Below the pieces are notes generated by a model. That model had not been told where the DNA came from. It was given only the letters and a program-made list of their open reading frames with translations, and ran no database searches. This document shows, piece after piece, positions 1-5,392 of a DNA stretch of 20,074 nt. Source of the stretch: DAOOOU01 sp964435635 (GTDB taxonomy: Bacteria; Bacillota_I; Bacilli_A; RF39; UBA660); NCBI GenBank assembly GCA_964435635.1, contig CAYSZU010000013.1, forward strand, positions 1-20,074. Reading direction: 5' to 3'. The stretch's first letter is position 1, and each line of letters begins with the position of its first letter. A program made the translations under genes and the position numbers.

Positions 1-321
1 ATACTCTTTTTTTAATAGCGAAAGTGGCATATTATTGCTTATCTCATAAACAGAATGTATTTCATATGCATACTTTGATTTATGACCAGAGTTGAATTCA
101 TCATTTCCATCACCCTCATATTTTATAAGTGACGGATGCTTAATAAATTGATTTATTTTTATAATATATTTAAGCGAGCTTATTGGAGCAGTTACATATA
201 CAAATATCATATTAAACGGTTGCTTAGGAATATAATTTCTAAATTCGTGATTTTTAATTTGATTTACAATTTTTTGTGTTGCATTAGGATTAATGCTCAT
301 ATATACAGCTTTATTATTCAT
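1..321 (-). CDS. ASCH/PUA-like domain protein, 3' end outside the window
   Basis: The frame is open from ATG at 321 to the window edge (107 codons), so the C-terminus is missing. An AAGGAG site lies about 10 nt before the start, inside the end of the preceding gene, and the two genes overlap by 8 nt, which implies translational coupling. The N-terminus reads as a PUA-like/ASCH fold: a strand with MSINP, a helix with an EFRNYIPK-type segment, then a hydrophobic strand MIFVYVTAPIS. This matches the ASCH pattern of a helix with E-(F/I)-R followed by a strand ending in T-x-P. Members of this superfamily bind RNA or nucleosides; a few hydrolyse modified nucleosides. The third gene of the cassette, it differs clearly in sequence from the first ASCH protein at 1380-1751. 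The substrate is unknown. An EVE/PUA relative rather than ASCH proper is possible. Confidence 0.6.
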   Translation of the reverse strand, partial: MNNKAVYMSINPNATQKIVNQIKNHEFRNYIPKQPFNMIFVYVTAPISSLKYIIKINQFIKHPSLIKYEGDGNDEFNSGHKSKYAYEIHSVYEISNNMPLSLLKKEY

Positions 322-1390
322 ATTTTTGAAACTCCTTAATAAAGTAATATATTGTATAATTTCTAAACAGCATATATGGATTTTTAAACCAAGTTTCCAC
401 TATTTTTAAAATTGTATTTAAACTTTCTATTCCTCTTATATTTTTTAATAAATGATAATTAATAAATTCTTGCGGGATGTCATTGTAAGCTCCTTTTTTC
501 ACATATAGTGATTTACTCATTTTTGCTCCAGGCCAGTCCATAATCAATGGAGCATAGAATATAAAAGACATTTTTGATACATCATAGCCTAAATGAGAAG
601 CTAATTTATATCTCATTTCTTCTTGATAAAAGCCGGCATAATCACTACCAGTTACTCTTAAAATTTGGTAAGCATAATCATCGCTATTATTAACAGTACT
701 ATAAAAAATGCCTCTAATTAAATTCCTTAATGGAGAATTGTACTCAAGTTTATGTGTTTCCGTTATAAAATTCACTCTATATTTACCATGTACAGGACAC
801 ACAAAATAAATATAGTCGCCTATATACTCATTTTTAACAGAATGCTTATCTGTTAGACCGCATTTAGGACACGAGCTTCTTATTCGCAAGTTGTTGTATT
901 TTGGATCTAACCTTGAAGAAATAAATTCACGGTGACTTAAAATATTTTTAATAATAGGAGAAATCTCTTTTGAATTGTTAAATTCAGATTGATACCTTAT
1001 TTCATATTCGATGCCAGTTGTTTTAGAATAATGGTTTAATATTTCAATGTATTCATCAAGATATTTATTTATCTCTCCGCTTGTCTCTAAGTTCTTTTGA
1101 TATTTTAAACCATTAATTTTTGATTCTTCGCCGGGAGCGGTTTCAATAATTTCGTATAAAATAGACGCTTTTTTGTTAGATTTATTTTCAAGTTGTAAAG
1201 CAAGCTCATATGAAAGAGCAATCGTTATCAACGTACCAAAATGAGGTGAGCTATTTACTTGTGCTCCTACACTTATTTTAATATGGTTTTTAGGCAATTG
1301 TTTTAATAGATATGGAATAATTTCTTTTTCAAACATATAAGATGCTCCGCCTAATGGATGATGAACTATTCCATCTGTTTTAATATTCAT
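314..1390 (-). CDS. Stand-alone class I aminoacyl-tRNA synthetase-like protein (class I LysRS-like core)
   Basis: A 358-residue protein with class I aaRS landmarks in the right order. The HIGH-like motif SPHFGTL sits at residues 48-54; its PH-x-G-T form resembles class I LysRS more than most class I enzymes. A zinc-type module (C174, C177, C198, H201) follows, then a VTGSDYAGF segment near 247-254 where class I LysRS has its G-x-D-H region, and a perfect KMSKS at 290-294. Family knowledge: these motifs bind ATP and activate an amino acid as the adenylate. Only about 65 residues follow KMSKS, so the C-terminal anticodon-binding helical domain of a real LysRS is essentially absent. It overlaps the upstream ASCH gene by 11 nt and the downstream ASCH-like gene by 8 nt, with a GAGAGG site before the ATG. 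It is therefore probably not the housekeeping LysRS; a role in RNA or small-molecule aminoacylation or nucleotidylation is inference. The substrate cannot be read from sequence. Confidence 0.75.
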   Translation of the reverse strand: MNIKTDGIVHHPLGGASYMFEKEIIPYLLKQLPKNHIKISVGAQVNSSPHFGTLITIALSYELALQLENKSNKKASILYEIIETAPGEESKINGLKYQKNLETSGEINKYLDEYIEILNHYSKTTGIEYEIRYQSEFNNSKEISPIIKNILSHREFISSRLDPKYNNLRIRSSCPKCGLTDKHSVKNEYIGDYIYFVCPVHGKYRVNFITETHKLEYNSPLRNLIRGIFYSTVNNSDDYAYQILRVTGSDYAGFYQEEMRYKLASHLGYDVSKMSFIFYAPLIMDWPGAKMSKSLYVKKGAYNDIPQEFINYHLLKNIRGIESLNTILKIVETWFKNPYMLFRNYTIYYFIKEFQKYE

Positions 1391-1751
1391 TACGTTTCCT
1401 CTCTTTCACTAAATTTATTTCTATCGCTAAGGCACTGTATAATTTTTGTTTATCAAGAGAGTAATATTCTTCCATGTCGTGATAATCTACCACATCAGTT
1501 TCTTTATAACCCATTGCTGTTGGATCATACTGTTTATATAATGTCTTAAAATCCGGAAATAAATTTAATTTAATTATTTCAACTAAGACTTCTTCTTGTG
1601 TTTCTAAATTTGTAAAATTAATGTAATCACCATCTTTTAATTTTTGGCGTTTTTCATCATTTAATCTAAGTTCAATTGTTTTGCTTCCCTGACTAATAAG
1701 TTTAAAAGGTGAATCATTTAAATTCATCTTATGAATAGTTTTTTCTCTCAC
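1380..1751 (-). CDS. ASCH domain protein
   Basis: A 123-residue protein that is almost entirely one ASCH domain. It has the classic opening strand (HKMNLNDSPF), the helix ending in G-x-K-TIELRL, DEKRQKLKDGD and the strand YINFTN. Family knowledge: small bacterial ASCH proteins have a PUA-related fold and bind RNA or nucleosides; the E. coli relative YqfB hydrolyses N4-acetylcytidine. The start is GTG at 1751: GGAGG lies 4 nt upstream, whereas the first ATG (1727) has no ribosome site. The gene follows a 30-codon ORF and overlaps the aaRS-like gene by 11 nt, so it heads the structural part of the cassette. The conserved K and E/R of the ASCH pocket are present, but whether it is an enzyme or an RNA binder is open. 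Confidence 0.85.
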   Translation of the reverse strand: MREKTIHKMNLNDSPFKLISQGSKTIELRLNDEKRQKLKDGDYINFTNLETQEEVLVEIIKLNLFPDFKTLYKQYDPTAMGYKETDVVDYHDMEEYYSLDKQKLYSALAIEINLVKERKRNEY

Positions 1752-1801
1752 TTTTCCTCCAATTACAATAAATATGTAAAAACTTTTTATGACGAAGCCC
1801 T

Positions 1802-1894
1802 TTATTTATAAGGGATTGCTCTATTTCGGCCATATGAGCCGATCTCACAATTGATAACCGTATTAGAAAATACTTTTTCATTTTTTTCAGCCAT
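1802..1894 (-). CDS. 30-residue ORF at the head of the ASCH cassette
   Basis: ATG at 1894 is preceded at 6 nt by AAAGGAAGTG, one of the stronger ribosome sites in the window. The ORF encodes 30 residues beginning MAEKNEKVFSNTVIN and ending RNRAIPYK, then TAA. About 50 nt separate it from the GTG start of the ASCH gene. It may be a small functional peptide, a leader peptide controlling the cassette, or the 5' stub of a gene truncated when the mobile element decayed. I do not recognise the peptide. A hairpin CCCTT/AAGGG overlaps its stop codon but has no U-tract, so it is not a convincing terminator. Confidence 0.4.
   Translation of the reverse strand: MAEKNEKVFSNTVINCEIGSYGRNRAIPYK
1860..1873. 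repeat. Palindrome GTATT-N4-AATAC (copy 1)
   Basis: An interrupted palindrome GTATT AGAA AATAC inside the 30-codon ORF. A closely related copy, inverted relative to this one, lies at 1938-1952 over the promoter. In an AT-rich genome a 5-bp arm palindrome is weak evidence alone; the shared core GTATTTT(T)CTAATAC makes the pair notable. Confidence 0.35.
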
Positions 1895-1920
1895 TTAAAT
1901 CACTTCCTTTTTTCTAAATA

Positions 1921-1950
1921 ATTATATCATATACACGGTATTTTTCTAAT
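1921..1950 (-). promoter_or_regulatory. Candidate promoter of the ASCH/aaRS cassette
   Basis: On the minus strand TATAAT occupies 1926-1921, with a weak -35 (TTAGAA-like) about 17 nt upstream. The predicted start lies about 20 nt before the AAAGGAAGTG ribosome site of the 30-codon ORF. The -35 area coincides with the palindrome at 1938-1952, so repression there is plausible. Confidence 0.5.
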
Positions 1951-1952
1951 AC
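1938..1952. repeat. Palindrome GTATT-N5-AATAC (copy 2, over the -35 region)
   Basis: GTATT TTTCT AATAC, overlapping the -35 region of the cassette promoter and the end of the recombinase remnant. It shares its core with copy 1 about 80 bp away. It is a candidate operator, but no regulator gene is visible in the window. Confidence 0.35.
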
Positions 1953-2357
1953 ATATCAACTTCTTTTAATAGATTTTTAGCAAAATCATAAACTTTTTTG
2001 TAAAATTCTTTTTCTGACAAAATAATCATTAATAGAAATAAATCTTAAATTCTTAGCAGGAAAATAATGATACAAGTAATGACCTACTAAAATATAATTT
2101 TTTCCTAATCTAAATAAGTCTTTTACTATGACGGTATTAATTAAACCATCTTCTATATCTTCTAGAAGTTTTTTAAATGCAGGCCTTTCAAAAGTTGTTC
2201 CGCTATATCCATTATCAATATATTTATCAATTACTTCTAAATTGTTTTCTTCACAATAAAAATCAGTTAATTTAATTTGATTATCTATACTATCCGAATT
2301 ACTATAACTTTCATCTCTAGATAGTCGTATATAAGAACCAACTTTATATTTAGACAT
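1946..2357 (-). pseudogene. Truncated serine recombinase (resolvase/invertase catalytic domain remnant)
   Basis: The first 111 residues are a serine-recombinase catalytic domain: VGSYIRLSRDE with R11 and the S13 nucleophile, SIDNQ, DNGYSGTTFERPAF, VIVKDLFRLGKN, YFPAKNLRFISIND. This N-terminus is typical of large serine recombinases of integrative elements, normally about 500 residues or more. Homology stops after FISIND; the frame closes at 1986 (123 aa). A second frame continues to TAG at 1946 with about 26 residues resembling a C-terminal helix (EKEFYKKVYDFAKNLLKE), suggesting an internal deletion plus a frame change. The catalytic arginine expected at position 86 (R in RLGR) is lysine. The start has AAGGAG at 8 nt and an extended -10 promoter. 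It cannot be an active full-length recombinase and marks a decayed mobile element. Confidence 0.8.
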
Positions 2358-2365
2358 ACCAATAA

Positions 2366-2385
2366 CTCCTTCACATATTATACCA
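2366..2385 (-). promoter_or_regulatory. Extended -10 promoter and RBS of the recombinase remnant
   Basis: Minus strand TGG-TATAAT at 2385-2377 is an extended -10 element. It is followed by AAGGAG at 2371-2366, 8 nt before the ATG at 2357. There is no good -35. Confidence 0.55.
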
Positions 2386-2409
2386 TATAAAAACAGGATT
2401 TAACCCTGT
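2386..2409 (-). terminator. Terminator after the GH10-like gene
   Basis: On the minus strand ACAGG, loop GTTAAAT, CCTGT and then TTTTTAT form a short intrinsic terminator about 40 nt after the GH10-like stop codon and just before the recombinase promoter. The stem is only 5 bp, so efficiency may be modest. Confidence 0.55.
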
Positions 2410-2446
2410 CTTTATTATGCGTAATGACTTAATATTACAATCCTTT

Positions 2447-3916
2447 TTATATATGCATTCCAGATTGCACATTACTCTGGTTAGAGTTACTAACAATTTG
2501 ATTTAATTCATTGTTTTTCACTATTTTTTTATGCGTAGGAATTAGTCCTCCACATACAGTTGGAATTTCATTAACATTACTGATTTGATGGTTAGATAAT
2601 GCGTTACTTCTGATTCTTTCTAAATTGCAATCAATACCATCAGTTAAAGACCAATATGACACGCCTGATAACTTAACTCCTGATTCATTGATAGCACTAG
2701 ATATTTCAGAAATTTTTTTATCTTTTTCCTGATATACTCTTTCAAGAGAAATATCTGCATTTGGTCCAAATACTCTTGGAACATCACTTCGTCCTAAGCA
2801 CATATCGAATTCCGTTATTTGAATTTTCTTTCCTGTACTTTCTTGCAATTTTTTAAAATCTGCAAAACATCTTCTTATACTATCAATATCTTGAGTAATT
2901 GTAATATGCATTTGTGAACCTAATGTATCAATTAATCCTGGTGTAGTTTGAGCTAGAGTTTCAAACACTTTTTGTCTTCTTTGATCATCTTCTAAAAATG
3001 GTTCATTATAAAGATAATTAACACCTTCAGGTTTGTTAACTAATGCATATTCAAAACATGACATTAATTCAGGCAATGATATTCCATATTTCTGTTCCCA
3101 TATATTATAATATTCACCTTTTTCATTCTTATCAAAACTTACAATTTCATTAAATAAATCCACAGCATTAATAACTGCTTCTTCTTTATCATTAATATTA
3201 ATTTTATGACTAGAGTTATAATCATTTATAAAATCTATACTTTGTTTAACATATTCTTTTATTATATCCATTATTTCTTCTTTAGATTTTTCATTAAATA
3301 TTTTCCCATCATCTTTTACAAGTAAAGAATGAAATCTGACTTGTTTGCCATTTTTATATGCAAAATCTAAATCTCTTTTTGCAAAGTAGAAATCATATTT
3401 AGTATCTTTATTTGTATCATATTTGTTTATAACTTTATATATTTTACCTGAACCAATAAGCATACTATTAAATAATGGTAATTGTGAGTTCAATGTTTCC
3501 ATTTCTTCATAGCTAATAGATTTTGTTTGATCCCATTCTTCAGAAATAAAATGGTGATTTAATGATAGTATTTCTTGACTTCTTGGATGTGATTTATCAA
3601 TAACTGACATTAATTCTTCTTCAGATGTTATTCTTAAATAATTAAATCTATTCATTCTAGAAGCGTCTAGCCCTTGATCATGATATACCATTGAATTTTG
3701 ATAACTTTTAAAAATACTTCTTTTTGCAGATTCTAAATCCATTCCGTTAATAGATTCAAAAATACCATTAACACGATTAATTTGATCACAATTTAAAATA
3801 AATCTCATTAATTCATCAATTGACTGACATTGTATTATAGATAATAAATCTATTTGCTCAGAACTAAAGTAACCACCCTTAATAGGAGAATCTACATTCA
3901 AACTATAATTATCCAT
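2447..3916 (-). CDS. Divergent GH10-like (xylanase-fold) glycosidase homologue, no signal peptide
   Basis: A 489-residue protein whose middle and end follow the GH10 beta/alpha-barrel motif order. VRFHSLLV (H196) stands where GH10 has GHTLVWH. DLFNEIV (N256, E257) matches the W-D-V-x-NE acid/base strand. YLYNEP (303-305) corresponds to the NDYN strand, LGSQMHI (333-338) to GxQxH, ITEFDM (E369) to the ITELD nucleophile, and GVSYWSLTD (418-426) to the W-G-x-x-D strand. Both catalytic glutamates are kept. The first 150 residues are unrecognised and there is no signal peptide, membrane segment or carbohydrate-binding module, unlike typical secreted xylanases, so it appears cytosolic. Start: ATG 3916 with AAGGTAGG upstream and an extended -10. 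It stands alone between hairpins in the accessory region. The substrate is unknown; xylan is not established. Confidence 0.7.
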   Translation of the reverse strand: MDNYSLNVDSPIKGGYFSSEQIDLLSIIQCQSIDELMRFILNCDQINRVNGIFESINGMDLESAKRSIFKSYQNSMVYHDQGLDASRMNRFNYLRITSEEELMSVIDKSHPRSQEILSLNHHFISEEWDQTKSISYEEMETLNSQLPLFNSMLIGSGKIYKVINKYDTNKDTKYDFYFAKRDLDFAYKNGKQVRFHSLLVKDDGKIFNEKSKEEIMDIIKEYVKQSIDFINDYNSSHKININDKEEAVINAVDLFNEIVSFDKNEKGEYYNIWEQKYGISLPELMSCFEYALVNKPEGVNYLYNEPFLEDDQRRQKVFETLAQTTPGLIDTLGSQMHITITQDIDSIRRCFADFKKLQESTGKKIQITEFDMCLGRSDVPRVFGPNADISLERVYQEKDKKISEISSAINESGVKLSGVSYWSLTDGIDCNLERIRSNALSNHQISNVNEIPTVCGGLIPTHKKIVKNNELNQIVSNSNQSNVQSGMHI

Positions 3917-3941
3917 ATATATCTACCTACCTTATATTCCC

Positions 3942-3950
3942 ATTATACCA
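3942..3950 (-). promoter_or_regulatory. Extended -10 promoter of the GH10-like gene
   Basis: Minus strand TGG-TATAAT at 3950-3942, with no good -35 at 17 nt. The predicted transcript starts about 20 nt before ATG 3916 and contains the AAGGTAGG ribosome site. The recombinase remnant has the same TGG-TATAAT design. Confidence 0.6.
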
Positions 3951-4029
3951 CACTTTTTAAAGATTTCTTTTGTTAGGAATATTATTTATTTTACGAATAT
4001 TTAATTTTATTATTTTTCAATGGGGTTAA

Positions 4030-4045
4030 AAGGTGTAATCACCTT
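4030..4045. other. Hairpin AAGGTG-TAAT-CACCTT
   Basis: A perfect 6-bp stem with a 4-nt loop. On the minus strand only TTTT follows, so it is a weak terminator at best. Its arms share AGGTG/CACCT with the hairpin at 4066-4081, so the two could pair alternatively. Confidence 0.4.
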
Positions 4046-4059
4046 CTCACTTCTTGACA

Positions 4060-4087
4060 AAAAAGCACCTATTTTTAGGTGTTTTTG
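4060..4087. terminator. Bidirectional intrinsic terminator
   Basis: CACCTA-TTTT-TAGGTG (4066-4081), flanked by an A-run on the left and TTTTT on the right. Transcripts in either direction therefore end in a U-tract. On the minus strand it follows the 34-residue ORF and insulates the GH10-like gene. Confidence 0.7.
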
Positions 4088-4135
4088 CCATTTTTTACAA
4101 CTTTTTAGTGATTTTTATTAAAAAAATGCAAGATG

Positions 4136-4240
4136 TTAATTCTCACAAAGCCTTGTAAATAAAGGAAATTCCAAAGTGGTTAAATAAATCGTAATCAACC
4201 AATTAATATTAGCTTTAGCTAAATCTTCTTTTTTATTCAT
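4136..4240 (-). CDS. 34-residue hydrophobic small protein candidate
   Basis: ATG at 4240 has an excellent GGAGGG site 6 nt upstream. The product begins with a charged MNKKEDLAKAN segment, followed by a hydrophobic stretch INWLITIYLTTLEFPLF and a short RLCEN tail. This is compatible with a membrane-associated microprotein. A strong terminator lies about 50 nt downstream, so the unit (RBS, ORF, terminator) looks complete. No convincing promoter was found; transcription may come from lepB read-through or from the AT-rich stretch near 4260-4310. I do not recognise a family. Type I toxin-like or other small membrane peptides are possible but unsupported. Confidence 0.45.
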   Translation of the reverse strand: MNKKEDLAKANINWLITIYLTTLEFPLFTRLCEN

Positions 4241-4315
4241 TATTTGCCCTCCTGCGATTATCTTATAAGTAAAACAATCAAAACTCATGTTAATTTTTTT
4301 AACAAACCTTATTTA

Positions 4316-4381
4316 TTAATTTTTACTTCTTTTTAATGCGCCACTTATCATGTTAAAATCGTTTTTCTTCTTGAACCCCAT
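4316..4381 (-). CDS. Possible 21-residue basic peptide ORF
   Basis: ATG at 4381 opens a 21-codon frame (MGFKKKNDFN..., ending KRSKN) between lepB and the 34-residue ORF. It has no ribosome site, so it may be chance or a remnant. The rest of 4241-4409 is AT-rich and shows only a TGTTAA-N5-TTAACA palindrome at 4288-4304. Confidence 0.15.
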   Translation of the reverse strand: MGFKKKNDFNMISGALKRSKN

Positions 4382-4409
4382 TGGTTAATATTAATACAAT
4401 ACTTTCTAT

Positions 4410-4892
4410 TCAGTTAATATTACCAAACTTACTAATTGGATAAATAACTAACTTTGTTGTCCCCATTATCTTGCCAAATTTAATTGGTCCAAAATAACGA
4501 CTATCCATTGAATTATCACGATTATCACCAAGCATAAAGTATTCATCATATTCTAGCTCGGTTCTTGGGTAATTAGCCATATGACCTACCCCAAAACGAT
4601 CTGTTATTGCTTTATCATTAATATAGACAATATTATCCTTAATTTCAATCGTCTCACCTGGTAAACCAAAGACTCTTTTAATAACTTTACCTTCTTTAGC
4701 GTGATCTACAACTACTACTTCAAACCGTTGTATTTTACCTAGTTTATTAAGAATCATTATTTCTGTACCGGTTAAAGTAGGAAACATACTAATGCCACTT
4801 ACCCTAACTGGCGTTGCCACAAAAGTTCTTACAATAACAACGGCCGCAAAAATAATAATATAACTGATTAAGTCCCTCATCCATGGTTTCAT
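4410..4892 (-). CDS. lepB: Signal peptidase I
   Basis: Type I signal peptidase (S26), which cleaves signal peptides on the outer face of the membrane. It shows one N-terminal membrane segment (ISYIIIFAAVVIVRTF), the catalytic serine box SGISMFPTL, the general-base lysine in VIKRVFGLPGE and the box E motif GDNRDNSMDSRYFGPI. Length 160 residues, typical of the short Gram-positive (SipS-like) enzymes. I choose ATG 4892 because GGTGAT sits just upstream, in nearly the same context as the radical SAM gene start at 16144. ATG 4910 would overlap a -10 box and ATG 4898 has no clear site. It follows rplS, as in Bacillus, but rplS has a terminator and lepB its own promoter. The gene that usually follows (ylqF/rbgA) is absent; accessory sequence begins instead. 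Confidence 0.95.
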   Translation of the reverse strand: MKPWMRDLISYIIIFAAVVIVRTFVATPVRVSGISMFPTLTGTEIMILNKLGKIQRFEVVVVDHAKEGKVIKRVFGLPGETIEIKDNIVYINDKAITDRFGVGHMANYPRTELEYDEYFMLGDNRDNSMDSRYFGPIKFGKIMGTTKLVIYPISKFGNIN

Positions 4893-4908
4893 TTTCATCA
4901 CCAATGCC

Positions 4909-4925
4909 ATTATAGCATTATATCA
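4909..4925 (-). promoter_or_regulatory. lepB promoter with tandem -10 boxes
   Basis: TGA-TATAAT at 4925-4917 is an extended -10, and a second TATAAT lies at 4914-4909. Initiation from the first would fall near 4910, giving a leader of about 18 nt that contains the GGTGAT ribosome site. Confidence 0.55.
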
Positions 4926-4950
4926 AAAAAAAATTAAGTTAAAACTTAAT
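4924..4950 (-). terminator. rplS terminator
   Basis: ATTAAGTT and AACTTAAT form an AT-only stem that includes the rplS stop codon. It is followed on the minus strand by nine T. The weak stem is compensated by the long U-tract. Confidence 0.6.
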
Positions 4951-5287
4951 TTCTCTCTTTTACTTTGTATTCTTTTCTTAAGGCTTTTAAGAAGTTTAGT
5001 TTAGCTCGACGAACTTTTCCTTTTTTAATAACCGTTATTTTGTCAATCGTTGGAGCGTGAACAGGAAATGTTCTAACAACCCCAATGCCACTACTTTTCT
5101 TTCGAACCGAAAAGGTTTCTGAAACACTACCGCCTTTTTTAGCACAAACAATGCCTTCAAAAGCTTGGATTCTTTCCTTCTTTCCTTCTTTTACCCATAC
5201 ATCAACTTTGACAATGTCGCCAACTCTGAATTCTGGTAAATCTGTTCTAATTTGCCTCTTGTTAATCTTATCGATTAAATTACTCAT
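4946..5287 (-). CDS. rplS: 50S ribosomal protein L19
   Basis: A 113-residue L19, close to the usual 115. It carries the family signatures [50 protein letters not shown] and [12 protein letters not shown]19 sits at the 30S-50S interface and supports subunit bridges. The start has AAAGGATG 6-7 nt upstream. It is transcribed from a strong promoter inside the end of proS, through a leader of about 70 nt, and ends at an intrinsic terminator before lepB. In many Firmicutes rplS directly follows rimM-trmD; here a hypothetical gene and proS lie between. Confidence 0.98.
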   Translation of the reverse strand: MSNLIDKINKRQIRTDLPEFRVGDIVKVDVWVKEGKKERIQAFEGIVCAKKGGSVSETFSVRKKSSGIGVVRTFPVHAPTIDKITVIKKGKVRRAKLNFLKALRKEYKVKERN

Positions 5288-5357
5288 AATATCATCCTTT
5301 CATATACTCTAGCGAAAATCATAAATAACTATTTAGCGGATTCCCTCTTTAAGAAGC
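5288..5357 (-). promoter_or_regulatory. rplS 5' leader, candidate L19 leader
   Basis: The predicted transcript leader between the promoter at 5364-5392 and rplS is about 70 nt. It contains a purine-rich AAAGAGGGAAT element and two CGCTA direct repeats. Firmicutes are known to carry an autoregulatory L19 leader at this position. Location and size fit, but I could not verify the conserved secondary structure. Confidence 0.35.
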
Positions 5358-5363
5358 AAAATG

Positions 5364-5392
5364 ATTATAACATATCATTTTTAGCTTGACAA
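5364..5392 (-). promoter_or_regulatory. rplS promoter inside the proS 3' end
   Basis: Minus strand TTGTCA (5392-5387), 17 nt spacer, TATAAT (5369-5364). The -10 overlaps the proS stop codon. This is one of the best sigma-A promoters in the window. Confidence 0.8.

Noticed and set aside
136..339. + strand open frame of 67 codons
   Set aside because: It has no ribosome site and lies opposite the well-supported ASCH-like gene on the minus strand.
1805..1821. CCCTT / AAGGG hairpin as terminator between the 30-codon ORF and the ASCH gene
   Set aside because: The stem is 5 bp with no U-tract directly after it on the minus strand.
4288..4304. Palindrome TGTTAA-N5-TTAACA as an operator
   Set aside because: It is built only of common AT-rich words, has no second copy and no clear promoter relation.
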